Notes: a model not told the origin generated them from the letters alone. A stretch of DNA of 12,630 nt from Candidatus Fonsibacter lacus (GCA_010021145.1 RGRP01000016.1:1-12630), one strand, 5' to 3'; counted from the stretch's first letter, positions 1-7,983 are shown. Program-made: numbers and translations.

Positions 1-1
1 C

Positions 2-1141
2 CGATTTATAAAAATTAATTTACCTTATAGAGTTATTGGAGGATTAAAATTTTATGATCGCGCTGAAATTAAGGATGCTATTTGCTATATTAGAATTATT
101 TATCAAGAAAATGATGATCTAGCCTTTGAGAGAATTATTAATACTCCAAAACGTTCTATTGGGGATGCTACTCTTAAAGAAATTCATAAAATTTCTAAAC
201 AGAAAAATATTAATTTAGAACAAGCATCGCTTGTGTACTGTGAACAAGAAAATCCAAATGGAAAAACAATTTTAAGTCTAAAAAAAATTATTACTGATAT
301 TCAACTATGGAGAAAATTATCAAAAGAAATATCACATTATGAACTAACAGAAAGAGTTCTGGATGAATCTGGCTACACTCAAATGCTTATGAATGAAAAG
401 ACACCAGAAGCCGATAGTAAATTAGAAAACTTAAAAGAATTAGTATTATCAATGAAAAACTATAGCAATCTTCAAGATTTTCTCGAAAATATTTCCCTGC
501 AAACTTCTATAGATGAAGATTGGAATGGTGAAAAAATAAATTTAATGACTATGCATGCCGCTAAAGGACTTGAGTTTGATGTGGTTTTTTTACCTGGTTG
601 GGAAGAAGGATTGTTTCCTCATCAAAAATCAATTGATGAAAAAGGACATCAAGCGATTGAGGAAGAGAGAAGACTTGCTTACGTTGCAATTACTAGAGCC
701 AAAAAGAAATTATTTATATCTTTTGTAAATAATAGAAGAATTTATGGAGGCAAAAGAGAAAGGGACATAGACTGGATGCCAACACTTCCTTCCCGTTTTA
801 TTGAAGAACTTCCAAAAGATAATATTAATATGAAAAATAATTTTTCAGAGTACCAGAAAAATGACTTTGATTTTAACCAGGAAATTGACTATGACAAACC
901 CTCAAGAAGTCCTGGTTGGGAAAGATTAAAACAAGCAAAAAAGAATAAGACTAATTTTAATAAAATTAGCTACAACAATAATAATACAATTTTTAAAGTT
1001 GGCGAAAGTGTAATCCATGAGGATTTTGGAAATGGAAAAATAATTCACATTGAAGATAACAAAGTTATTATTAATTTTAAAAAATATGGCGAAAAAAAAA
1101 TAATTGATAAATTTATAAAAAAAAATAATGAACAAAATTAA
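2..1141 (+). CDS. uvrD: ATP-dependent DNA helicase UvrD/PcrA, C-terminal part (5' end outside window)
   Basis: Superfamily 1A 3'-5' DNA helicase that unwinds DNA in nucleotide-excision and mismatch repair and clears replication blocks. The frame is open from base 2, and the first codons already read as helicase (LPYRVIGGLKFYDRAEIKDA, about visible residues 7-26). The GTG at 233 is therefore internal and not a start. About 379 residues are visible. Motif V (LMTMHAAKGLEFD) lies near visible residues 180-192 and motif VI (EEERRLAYVAITRAKKKL) near 220-237, with the arginine finger in TRAKK. The last ~50 residues (FKVGESVIHEDFGNGKI onward) match the Tudor-like C-terminal domain of PcrA/UvrD, which is known to contact RNA polymerase. 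The Walker A and B motifs lie outside the window. The 3' end contains two runs of nine A and overlaps the next gene by 14 bases, suggesting co-transcription. Rep is less likely because of the C-terminal domain. Confidence 0.95.
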   Translation, partial: RFIKINLPYRVIGGLKFYDRAEIKDAICYIRIIYQENDDLAFERIINTPKRSIGDATLKEIHKISKQKNINLEQASLVYCEQENPNGKTILSLKKIITDIQLWRKLSKEISHYELTERVLDESGYTQMLMNEKTPEADSKLENLKELVLSMKNYSNLQDFLENISLQTSIDEDWNGEKINLMTMHAAKGLEFDVVFLPGWEEGLFPHQKSIDEKGHQAIEEERRLAYVAITRAKKKLFISFVNNRRIYGGKRERDIDWMPTLPSRFIEELPKDNINMKNNFSEYQKNDFDFNQEIDYDKPSRSPGWERLKQAKKNKTNFNKISYNNNNTIFKVGESVIHEDFGNGKIIHIEDNKVIINFKKYGEKKIIDKFIKKNNEQN

Positions 1142-2861
1142 TCAATTAAAAAATATTTTGCACAAAGAAAACTGCGATGCTTATTTAATACCGAAAAATG
1201 ATGAATATTTTGGAGAGTATGTCTCTGAAAATAAAGATAGATTAAAATTTATAACTGGATTTACTGGCTCAACGGCACTTGCATTAATATTTAAAAATAA
1301 ATCTTATTTATTTGTAGATGGTCGTTATACCTTACAAGCAAAAACTGAAGTAAATAAAGATTTTAAGATTTGTGAAGTTCCTAAGATAAAACCGGAACAA
1401 ATTCTTAAGAGAATAAATAAAAAAATTACTATAGGATTTGATCCAAAACTTTTTACTTCAAATTTTTTAAAAAATATAGTCACTAATAATTTAATTAATC
1501 TAAAAGCTGTAAATAATAATTTAATTGATAAAATATGGAAAAATAAATCCAAAATTAAAAATAATAAATTTTATCTTTTAGAGAAAAAATATCATGGCGA
1601 AAATTATTTATACAAAGTCAATAAAGTAAGAAAAATTCTTAAATCAAAAAATATTCATTATTTAATTTGCACTGCAGTAGAAAATATTGCTTGGTTATTG
1701 AATATTAGAGGATCTGATTCCATGTCTAGTCCACTTACGTATGGTAAAATTATATTTAATAAAAATGGAAAAATATTATTTTTTACAAACACAAGTAAAC
1801 TCACGCCTCAGATTAAAAAATTTTTCAAAAAAAATGTAATTTTTATTAAAGAAGAACTTTTTGTTAATCACTTAAGAAAAATTAAAGGATCAAGAATTTT
1901 AATAGATAAAAAAACATGCTGTTTTTATTATGAAAAGAATATTCAATCTTCGAATAAAATTATCAATCTTGATGATCCTATTTACCTTTTAAAAGCTATT
2001 AAAAACAAAACCGAAATCAATAATACAAAAATTGCGCATTTATTTGATGGGATTGCTTTAACTAAATTTATTTTTTGGTTAAAAAATAACTATAAAAGAA
2101 AAAAAATAACTGAAATATCTGCCCAGAATCAGTTAGAAAATTTCAAAAAAAAACAAAAAGAATATTTATATCCAAGCTTTAATACAATTTCAGCATTTGG
2201 CGCAAATGGAGCCATCGTTCATTACAGAGCAAATAATAAAAGTAACAAGCAAATCAAAGGTGATAATTTATATCTTTTAGATTCTGGTAGTCAGTATTTT
2301 TACGGAACAACTGACGTAACTCGAACAATAGCTATTGGCAAAATATCTAATTTTCAAAAAAAAATTTACACAAGTGTTCTTAAAGCGCATATTGCAGTTG
2401 TTTTATATAAATTAAAAAAAACTACACTTGGAAAACACATAGATAAAGTTGCAAGAACGACTTTATTAAAATCTGGCTATAACTATTCGCATGGAACAGG
2501 TCATGGAGTTGGTTATTTCTTAAATGTACATGAAGGGCCTCAAGGGTTATCTCCTTTTAATAATCATAAGATTTTGCCGGGTATGATCTTATCAAATGAA
2601 CCGGGATTTTATAAAAAAAACGATTTTGGAATAAGAATTGAAAATTTAATTTATTGTAAAAAAATCAATAATAATTATTTAAAATTTATAGATCTAACAA
2701 TGGTCCCAATTGATAAAGAATGCATTAATAAGAAACTTTTAAATAAAAATGAAATAAATTGGATTAATAACTATCATCAAAGGATTTTTTACATTTTGAA
2801 ACCCTTTATGAATAAATTTGAACTTAGAATTCTAACTAAAGCCTGTTCAGTTATTGTTTGA
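1128..2861 (+). CDS. pepP: Xaa-Pro aminopeptidase (aminopeptidase P, M24B family, three-domain type)
   Basis: Metallopeptidase that removes an N-terminal residue preceding proline, probably in the cytoplasm since no signal peptide is seen. The protein has 577 residues: two creatinase-like N-terminal domains (about 1-130 and 150-300), the pita-bread M24 catalytic domain (about 305-525) and a C-terminal M24_C-type tail. The five metal ligands are all present: D385 (LLDSG), D396 (TTDVTRT), H459 (HGTGHGVG), E491 (SNEPGFY) and E505 (RIEN). Their spacing (11, 63, 32 and 14) matches the long eukaryote-like aminopeptidase P1 type, whose members use two manganese ions. H455 and H468 fit the usual substrate-site histidines. 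The ATG lies inside the end of uvrD with no Shine-Dalgarno sequence, so translation is probably coupled. The 3' end overlaps ligA on the opposite strand. The family is certain; cellular substrates are unknown, and pepP is used here as a family symbol. Confidence 0.93.
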   Translation: MNKINQLKNILHKENCDAYLIPKNDEYFGEYVSENKDRLKFITGFTGSTALALIFKNKSYLFVDGRYTLQAKTEVNKDFKICEVPKIKPEQILKRINKKITIGFDPKLFTSNFLKNIVTNNLINLKAVNNNLIDKIWKNKSKIKNNKFYLLEKKYHGENYLYKVNKVRKILKSKNIHYLICTAVENIAWLLNIRGSDSMSSPLTYGKIIFNKNGKILFFTNTSKLTPQIKKFFKKNVIFIKEELFVNHLRKIKGSRILIDKKTCCFYYEKNIQSSNKIINLDDPIYLLKAIKNKTEINNTKIAHLFDGIALTKFIFWLKNNYKRKKITEISAQNQLENFKKKQKEYLYPSFNTISAFGANGAIVHYRANNKSNKQIKGDNLYLLDSGSQYFYGTTDVTRTIAIGKISNFQKKIYTSVLKAHIAVVLYKLKKTTLGKHIDKVARTTLLKSGYNYSHGTGHGVGYFLNVHEGPQGLSPFNNHKILPGMILSNEPGFYKKNDFGIRIENLIYCKKINNNYLKFIDLTMVPIDKECINKKLLNKNEINWINNYHQRIFYILKPFMNKFELRILTKACSVIV

Positions 2862-4883
2862 TAACTTTAACCACTCTTTTTCTTCTATAATCTTTACACC
2901 TAATTCTCTGGCTTTATCCACTTTATTCTTTGTTGGTTTAGATAAACCAATAACTAAATAATCCAATTTTTTAGTAACTGAGCTTAATATTTTTGCTCCT
3001 AAGGTTTCTGCTAAAGACTTTGCTTCAGATCTACTCATAGTAGAAAATCCTCCTGTAAACATAATATTTTTTCCTGAAAAAAAACTATCTATTTTCTTTT
3101 CTATATAATCTTGAATATTTAAAATCTTACTTAACTGCTCAACAACTTTATTATTTTTTTTATCTTTAAAAAAATGAACTAGAGATTCAACTTGAGTTTC
3201 TCCAATTCCATCAATTTCATCTAAATTATTAATTTCATTCATTAAAAGATCTGAATTACAAAGTTTCATAAAATTTTTTATTGAAATAAAATAACGAGAT
3301 AAGTTTTTAGCATTTTCCTGACCAATATGACGTATGCCAAGACTGTATATAAATTTGGCAAGACTTATGTTTTTACATTTATCAATTGCCGTCTTTAAAT
3401 TACTAACTGATAGCTCTCCCCAACCATCTAATTTTTCTATTTTTTTATAATCAAGATTAAAAATATCTTGTGGTAAACGAATAAAATTTAAAGACCAAAA
3501 ATCCTCTACAATTTTTTTTCCAAAACCATCAATATTGAGCGCTTCTTTTGAAACAAAATGCTTAATTTTTTCTCTTGCCATAAATTCACAATTAAATCCT
3601 GTGTCTGTACATCTTTTAACGGCATCCAATTTTTTTGAAATTTCGTTATAATCCTTAATTGCAGGTCGACCGCAAAGACATTTGTCTGGAAATGTATATT
3701 TTTTACTATTTTTATCTCTTTTAGATTTAATAACCTCAACAACTTGGGGGATGACATCGCCTGCTCTTTGAATGATAACAGTATCGTTTAGCCTAATATC
3801 TTTTCTTATAATTTCATCTTCATTATGTAACGTTGCATTTGAAACCATAACGCCACCCACATTAACTGGATCCAATTTTGCAACTGGCGTTAACGCTCCA
3901 GTTCTTCCAACTTGGATTTCAATTTTACGAATAACAGTTGTAGCTTTTTCAGATGAGAATTTATGAGCAATGGCCCATCTTGGTGATGATGATAAACTCC
4001 CAAGTCTTTTTTGTAAGGTTAAATCGTTAACTTTATAAACAATACCATCAATATCATAATCTAATGAAGACCTTATTTCTTCAATATGAAGATAGCCCTT
4101 AATTAATTCATCTACTGAACTAAAAGTTCTTGTAAGTGGATTTACTTTAAAACCAATTTTCTTACAAAAATTTAAAAAATTTACATGTGTTTTAAATCTT
4201 TTTTCATCAATATCACCGATACTATGGGCAAAAAACTTTAATGGTATTAAAGCTGTTTTTTTGGAATCTTTTTGTCTTAAAGATCCACCTGCTGCATTTC
4301 TTGGATTTGCAAAATCATTTTTTATTTTTTCAAAATCTTTTTTTCCAATATAAACTTCGCCTCTAATCTCAAATTCTTTATCTATGTTTTCACCATGAAG
4401 AACTTTCGGAATATCCTTAATGGTTAATAAATTTTCTGTTATATCTTCACCATATTCACCATCTCCTCTTGAAAGTCCTCTAATAATCTTATTATTGTTA
4501 TAAATTAAAGACGCAGAAATACCATCGATCTTGGGTTCTGCTGTTAATTCTACAGGAGCATCTTTTTCAAGATTTAGGTAATTTCTAATCTTTTTTAAAA
4601 AATCCCCTACATCATCTTTTGTAAAAGCATTATCTAGGGATAACATTGGCACAAGATGTTTAACTTTAGAAAATTTTTCTGAAGGTGCATAACCTACTTT
4701 TTTAGTTGGAGAATCTTTAGCTACAATATCAGGATTTTTTTTTTCAAATTCTAAAATATCTTTTTTAATTTTGTCATATTCAGCATCTGAAACTAATGGT
4801 TTGTCATTATGATAATAGGCTTTATTAAGTTTTTGAATTAAAGTAATTTTCTCTTTGTACTCCTTTAAAGATAAAGACTTCAT
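2847..4883 (-). CDS. ligA: NAD-dependent DNA ligase LigA
   Basis: Seals nicks in duplex DNA using NAD+ during lagging-strand synthesis and repair. The 678 residues have the standard order. The NAD-binding Ia domain (about 1-70) has Y24, H25, D33, Y36 and D37. The adenylation domain carries the nucleophile K118 in the KxDG motif (EPKIDG), with RGDGEYGED at 139-147 and E175. These are followed by an OB fold (about 320-395), a zinc finger (C402, C404, C425, C432), helix-hairpin-helix repeats (about 445-590) and a C-terminal BRCT domain (about 602-678). The zinc finger reads C-x1-C and C-x6-C, where the E. coli enzyme has C-x2-C and C-x5-C. It is the last gene of the minus-strand cluster, starting 6 bases after bamD with no Shine-Dalgarno sequence. 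An A10 tract on the coding strand spans codons 47-50. Its stop overlaps the pepP stop region. Confidence 0.97.
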   Translation of the reverse strand: MKSLSLKEYKEKITLIQKLNKAYYHNDKPLVSDAEYDKIKKDILEFEKKNPDIVAKDSPTKKVGYAPSEKFSKVKHLVPMLSLDNAFTKDDVGDFLKKIRNYLNLEKDAPVELTAEPKIDGISASLIYNNNKIIRGLSRGDGEYGEDITENLLTIKDIPKVLHGENIDKEFEIRGEVYIGKKDFEKIKNDFANPRNAAGGSLRQKDSKKTALIPLKFFAHSIGDIDEKRFKTHVNFLNFCKKIGFKVNPLTRTFSSVDELIKGYLHIEEIRSSLDYDIDGIVYKVNDLTLQKRLGSLSSSPRWAIAHKFSSEKATTVIRKIEIQVGRTGALTPVAKLDPVNVGGVMVSNATLHNEDEIIRKDIRLNDTVIIQRAGDVIPQVVEVIKSKRDKNSKKYTFPDKCLCGRPAIKDYNEISKKLDAVKRCTDTGFNCEFMAREKIKHFVSKEALNIDGFGKKIVEDFWSLNFIRLPQDIFNLDYKKIEKLDGWGELSVSNLKTAIDKCKNISLAKFIYSLGIRHIGQENAKNLSRYFISIKNFMKLCNSDLLMNEINNLDEIDGIGETQVESLVHFFKDKKNNKVVEQLSKILNIQDYIEKKIDSFFSGKNIMFTGGFSTMSRSEAKSLAETLGAKILSSVTKKLDYLVIGLSKPTKNKVDKARELGVKIIEEKEWLKLSNNN

Positions 4884-4889
4884 TAAAAA

Positions 4890-5714
4890 TTAATTAAGTA
4901 TTTTTTTAAAACTATCTAAAAGAGATTTATCTTTTTTAGGTAAGGCTGTTTGATTTGTTGAAACCAATAAATAACTTTTTTTATACCACTCGCTAGAATT
5001 AAAATTATAACCTAAAATTGCTGCAGCTTTACTAGCATCTTCTTCCAGTCCTAATTTATGATAAATCTCAACAAGTCGATATAGGGCTTCTTCGATATAA
5101 ATCGTAGTTTGATATTTATCTACAATTGTTTTTAATCTGTTAATCGCTGCCGCCCATTTTTGCTTATTCATATAATATCTTGCAACATACATTTCTTTTC
5201 CAGCCATTAAATCGTTTAAAAGATCTAATTTATATTTTGCATCATCTGCATACTCAGTATTTGGATAATTAGTTATTAATGATTTAAACTGATTTATCGC
5301 TTTAACAGTTTTTTCTTGATCTTTAGAAAACTCACTTACCTCTTCGAAATAACAAACGCCCTTTAAATACTCTACATAAACTCTTTCAGGATTATTTGGA
5401 TAAAATTTTACATAACGTTCAAGTACAGAAAGTGTATCCACACAACGATTTGCCTCATAATAAACGTATGCCATCATTAATAAGGATTTTGGAGCCCACT
5501 CTGTATAAGAATAGTCTTTTTCAACCATCTTAAACTTCTCAATTGCACCTTCAGCTTTACCTTCATTAAAATCATCCATCGCGTATCCCCACAATTTAGG
5601 TAGACTAACTTTTTCCTTTGGTGGCGCAACCAAAGGCTTATCATCTGAAGAAGAGCAACTTAGAAGAAGTAAAAAAATGAAAAAAATATTGAAAATCGGT
5701 TTTAGTTTAAACAT
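4890..5714 (-). CDS. bamD: Outer-membrane assembly lipoprotein BamD (ComL/YfiO family)
   Basis: Lipoprotein subunit of the Bam complex, which inserts beta-barrel proteins into the outer membrane. The 274-residue product begins with a lipoprotein signal: K3 and K5, a hydrophobic stretch at 7-18, and a lipobox LLSC ending at C20, the expected lipidated cysteine. Ser at +2 agrees with outer-membrane sorting by the Lol rule. A low-complexity linker (about 21-38) is followed by five tetratricopeptide-like repeats rich in aromatic residues, e.g. near WGYAMDDFNEGKAEGAIEKF, then FYPNNPERVYVEYLKG and YPNTEYADDAKYKLD. These are hallmarks of the family. It sits between lpxC and ligA as in other alphaproteobacterial clusters, although recN, often found after it, is missing. 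The start is fixed by the signal peptide. CpoB/YbgF is another TPR envelope protein, but the lipobox and the neighbours favour BamD. Confidence 0.93.
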   Translation of the reverse strand: MFKLKPIFNIFFIFLLLLSCSSSDDKPLVAPPKEKVSLPKLWGYAMDDFNEGKAEGAIEKFKMVEKDYSYTEWAPKSLLMMAYVYYEANRCVDTLSVLERYVKFYPNNPERVYVEYLKGVCYFEEVSEFSKDQEKTVKAINQFKSLITNYPNTEYADDAKYKLDLLNDLMAGKEMYVARYYMNKQKWAAAINRLKTIVDKYQTTIYIEEALYRLVEIYHKLGLEEDASKAAAILGYNFNSSEWYKKSYLLVSTNQTALPKKDKSLLDSFKKILN

Positions 5715-5764
5715 TAAAATTAAAAGTTTTTATTATTTCTTTTAATTAAGTTTTACCACTAAAA

Positions 5765-6682
5765 TTATAAATTCACTACAAGTTGATTAGGCGAGTAAGA
5801 ACTAACAGAAGAGAAATTTTTTGTTTTTTGTGTTGCTAATTTCCATGCGTTTTTATTTTTTATTAAGGCCTCTAATAATTTTCGTGTCATGTCATGACCA
5901 CCCTGATAGCAATTGACTTTTCCAATAAGCGAATGACCTGCTAAATATAAATCACCTATGCAGTCTAAAATTTTATGTCTTACAAACTCATCTTTATGTC
6001 TCAAACCATCTTGATTTAAAACTTTATCTTCAGAGACAACAATTGCATTTTCTAAAGAACCTCCTTTTGCAAGTCCCATCTTAAATATATTTTCAAGATC
6101 TTTTTGTAAACAGAACGTTCTAGAGTCATGAACTTCCATAAATCCATTTTTTTCTAAATCTATTTTTTTACTTTGTTTTTTAATAACACGATCATGAAAA
6201 TCAATTTCATAATCAATTTCTAATTTATTCTTACTCGTCGGTTCAATTGAAATAGATTTGTCTTTATCCTTAACAACAATTTTTTTTAAAATTTTAATAT
6301 ATTTTTTTTCAAAACTTTGAACTGTAATTCCTGCATCTTGAATCGCAACGGCAAACTCTTTTGAACTTCCATCTAATATTGGCAGTTCTTGGCTATCAAC
6401 TTCTACTATTGCATTATCAATACCCATACCTGATAAAGCTGACATTAAGTGTTCGATAGTTGAAATTGAAACATGCTTATTAGAAATAGTTGTACATAAC
6501 TTTGCTGGCAAAGCGTTGCTAATATGAGCATGAATAATTTTTTCTTTTCCTTTATAATCAACTCTAACAAAAGTTATTCCTGAATTGGGCGCTGATGGCT
6601 TAACTGAAAGATTTGCAACTAATCCACTATGAAGACCAACACCTTTGAAATTGATTTTTGATTTTAAAGTTTTTTGGTACAT
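5765..6682 (-). CDS. lpxC: UDP-3-O-acyl-N-acetylglucosamine deacetylase LpxC
   Basis: Zinc deacetylase catalysing the committed step of lipid A synthesis, removing acetate from UDP-3-O-acyl-GlcNAc in the cytoplasm. The 305 residues match the family length. The zinc ligands are H78 (TIEHLMSAL), H236 and D240 (VRHKILDCIGD). E77 is the expected general base, and H263 (GGHDM) matches E. coli H265. T189 (SRTF) and the GLAKGGSLENA segment (203-213) line the active site. The N-terminal GVGLHSG signature (14-20) supports the start. The ATG is also forced, because an in-frame TAA lies one codon upstream (TAA AAT ATG). No Shine-Dalgarno sequence sits directly before it; a strong one lies about 45 bases further up in the ftsA-lpxC gap. 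ftsZ would normally be the upstream neighbour but is absent. The enzyme implies a lipopolysaccharide or lipooligosaccharide outer membrane. Confidence 0.97.
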   Translation of the reverse strand: MYQKTLKSKINFKGVGLHSGLVANLSVKPSAPNSGITFVRVDYKGKEKIIHAHISNALPAKLCTTISNKHVSISTIEHLMSALSGMGIDNAIVEVDSQELPILDGSSKEFAVAIQDAGITVQSFEKKYIKILKKIVVKDKDKSISIEPTSKNKLEIDYEIDFHDRVIKKQSKKIDLEKNGFMEVHDSRTFCLQKDLENIFKMGLAKGGSLENAIVVSEDKVLNQDGLRHKDEFVRHKILDCIGDLYLAGHSLIGKVNCYQGGHDMTRKLLEALIKNKNAWKLATQKTKNFSSVSSYSPNQLVVNL

Positions 6683-6747
6683 ATTTTAAATGAAATACAT
6701 ATTTAGTAAAATCTCGAACAATAGCTAATCACCTTTTGTTACGATTT
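6683..6747 (-). other. ftsA-lpxC intergenic gap, where ftsZ is usually found
   Basis: This is the longest non-coding gap in the window. Reading the minus strand, it starts right after the ftsA TAG. It contains AAAAGGTGAT (6737-6728), then six bases, a TTG at 6721-6719 and an 11-codon frame ending in TAA at 6688-6686, three bases before the lpxC ATG. Short complementary arms (6709-6713 with 6743-6747, and 6717-6720 with 6737-6740) could form a weak hairpin around the Shine-Dalgarno sequence. I see no convincing promoter -35/-10 pair and no terminator. It could be a leader for lpxC or a scar left by loss of ftsZ. Confidence 0.6.
6728..6737 (-). promoter_or_regulatory. Strong Shine-Dalgarno-like sequence without an obvious full gene
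   Basis: AAAAGGTGAT on the minus strand includes the AGGTGAT complement of the 16S rRNA 3' end. It is the best ribosome-binding site seen here; most genes in this window have none. Six bases downstream is TTG, opening an 11-codon frame, not lpxC itself, whose ATG is about 45 bases away. It could serve a leader peptide coupled to lpxC, or be the orphaned site of a lost ftsZ. Confidence 0.5.
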
Positions 6748-7983
6748 CTACTTTTGAAAAATAGATAAAAGTCTTGAAAAAAAGCCTGTATTTTTAAATT
6801 TAATTGGCAAAGCTTCGGACGGAAATCCATAAAAATAGTTTTTAACTATTCCGTAACAAACTAAAAAATCTTGCGATAAATTATTAACTAAATTTTGATC
6901 ATCATGTTTTTTTTGCAAAACAAGTTCAGTTCTTTGTGAAAAATATCTTTTTACTAAACTTGTTAAACCAATTAAATTTGATCCTCTTCCAGAAAGATAA
7001 ATTTTCTTAGTTTTTATATCTATTAAATTATAGGATTTAATTTTTCTGTAAATTAATTGTAAAATTTCTTCAATCCTAGAATTAATAATAGTATTAACCA
7101 TTGTCTTAGAAATCTTTCTAAAATCATCATCTGGAAATAAATGAACTGGTAAATATTCAATATTATCTTTAATGCTTTCATTTAATACACATTCTCCACA
7201 TTCAACTTTAATTCTTTCTGCAACTTCTATTTTAATATCAAGAACTTTAGCTAAGTCTTTTGAAACCTGATTTGAACCGTAAGGAATAACCCCAACATAT
7301 GAAAGTGTACTATTCTCAAATACCGCAAAACTTGTCTTATCTTTACCAAAATCAATACAAATAACTCCTTCATTTAAATCCTCTTGGTTTAAAAAAGATA
7401 GACCTAACGCATAGGTACCAAAAATATAATTCTCAACTGACAATTCACAAGAATTGATAATATTTTTTAAATTATTAATAGCAGTGTGTTCTGCTAAAAC
7501 TGCATGAATATCAGCTGAAAAAATATTTGCTTTAAAGCCAACAGGATTTTCAACATTAATTTTTTTATCAATTTTATAATTAGATGAAAATATATGTAAA
7601 ATTGCTTTATCTTTATTATTTTTTACAATTTCATCTACAGCAATATGAATCAGGGCCTGAATATCTTTTTCATGTTCTATTTGATCACCATGGACACTTT
7701 TATACTCCGTTAATAAATTGCTAGAGATATTTTCAAATTCTGCGTTTATAATAATATTATCTAAAGAAATACTAGCTTGCTTTTCAGCAATTTCTAAACA
7801 TTCCCGTACTGTTAAATTTGCTTCATGAAAATTTGTAACTAAACCTTTTGTAATTCCCTTTGAAGCAACAATCGATTTTCCTAAAATTTCAATTTGATTA
7901 TTTTTTAACTTTGCAATTAAGCACTTGGTTTTTGAAGAACCAATATCTATAGATGCGATTAATTCATTTTTTTGAATCATCAC
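6748..7983 (-). CDS. ftsA: Cell division protein FtsA
   Basis: Actin-like ATPase that anchors FtsZ filaments to the inner membrane and recruits late divisome proteins. The 411 residues are close to the usual ~420. The phosphate-1 motif is IDIGSSKTK (12-20), the phosphate-2 region is CIDFGKDKTSF (209-219), and the adenosine motif is YLSGRGSNLIGL (329-340). The division-specific 1C subdomain falls between about 85 and 165. The C-terminal amphipathic membrane-targeting helix is intact (GFFSRLLSIFQK, 400-411). The gene follows the ftsQ TAG directly. The first codon can be the GTG at 7983 or the adjacent ATG at 7980 (junction TAG GTG ATG), a one-residue difference. Upstream order is normal. Downstream, ftsZ, its usual partner gene, is absent. 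The intact domains argue that FtsA still works with an FtsZ encoded elsewhere. Confidence 0.95.
   Translation of the reverse strand: MMIQKNELIASIDIGSSKTKCLIAKLKNNQIEILGKSIVASKGITKGLVTNFHEANLTVRECLEIAEKQASISLDNIIINAEFENISSNLLTEYKSVHGDQIEHEKDIQALIHIAVDEIVKNNKDKAILHIFSSNYKIDKKINVENPVGFKANIFSADIHAVLAEHTAINNLKNIINSCELSVENYIFGTYALGLSFLNQEDLNEGVICIDFGKDKTSFAVFENSTLSYVGVIPYGSNQVSKDLAKVLDIKIEVAERIKVECGECVLNESIKDNIEYLPVHLFPDDDFRKISKTMVNTIINSRIEEILQLIYRKIKSYNLIDIKTKKIYLSGRGSNLIGLTSLVKRYFSQRTELVLQKKHDDQNLVNNLSQDFLVCYGIVKNYFYGFPSEALPIKFKNTGFFSRLLSIFQK

Noticed and set aside
233..1141. UvrD starting at the GTG at 233 as a short 302-residue protein
   Set aside because: The frame is open back to base 2 and codes recognisable UvrD sequence upstream, so 233 is internal.
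3772..3966. Plus-strand frame of 64 codons opposite ligA, and similar short frames opposite murC, murB and ftsQ
   Set aside because: They lie wholly within conserved genes on the other strand, lack ribosome-binding sites and resemble no family.
5718..5747. Nine-base stem (5718-5726 with 5739-5747) in the bamD-lpxC gap, overlapping the bamD ribosome-binding region
   Set aside because: It has one G-C pair, a 12-base loop and no T run. It is likely chance pairing in AT-rich DNA and too weak to call a terminator or switch.
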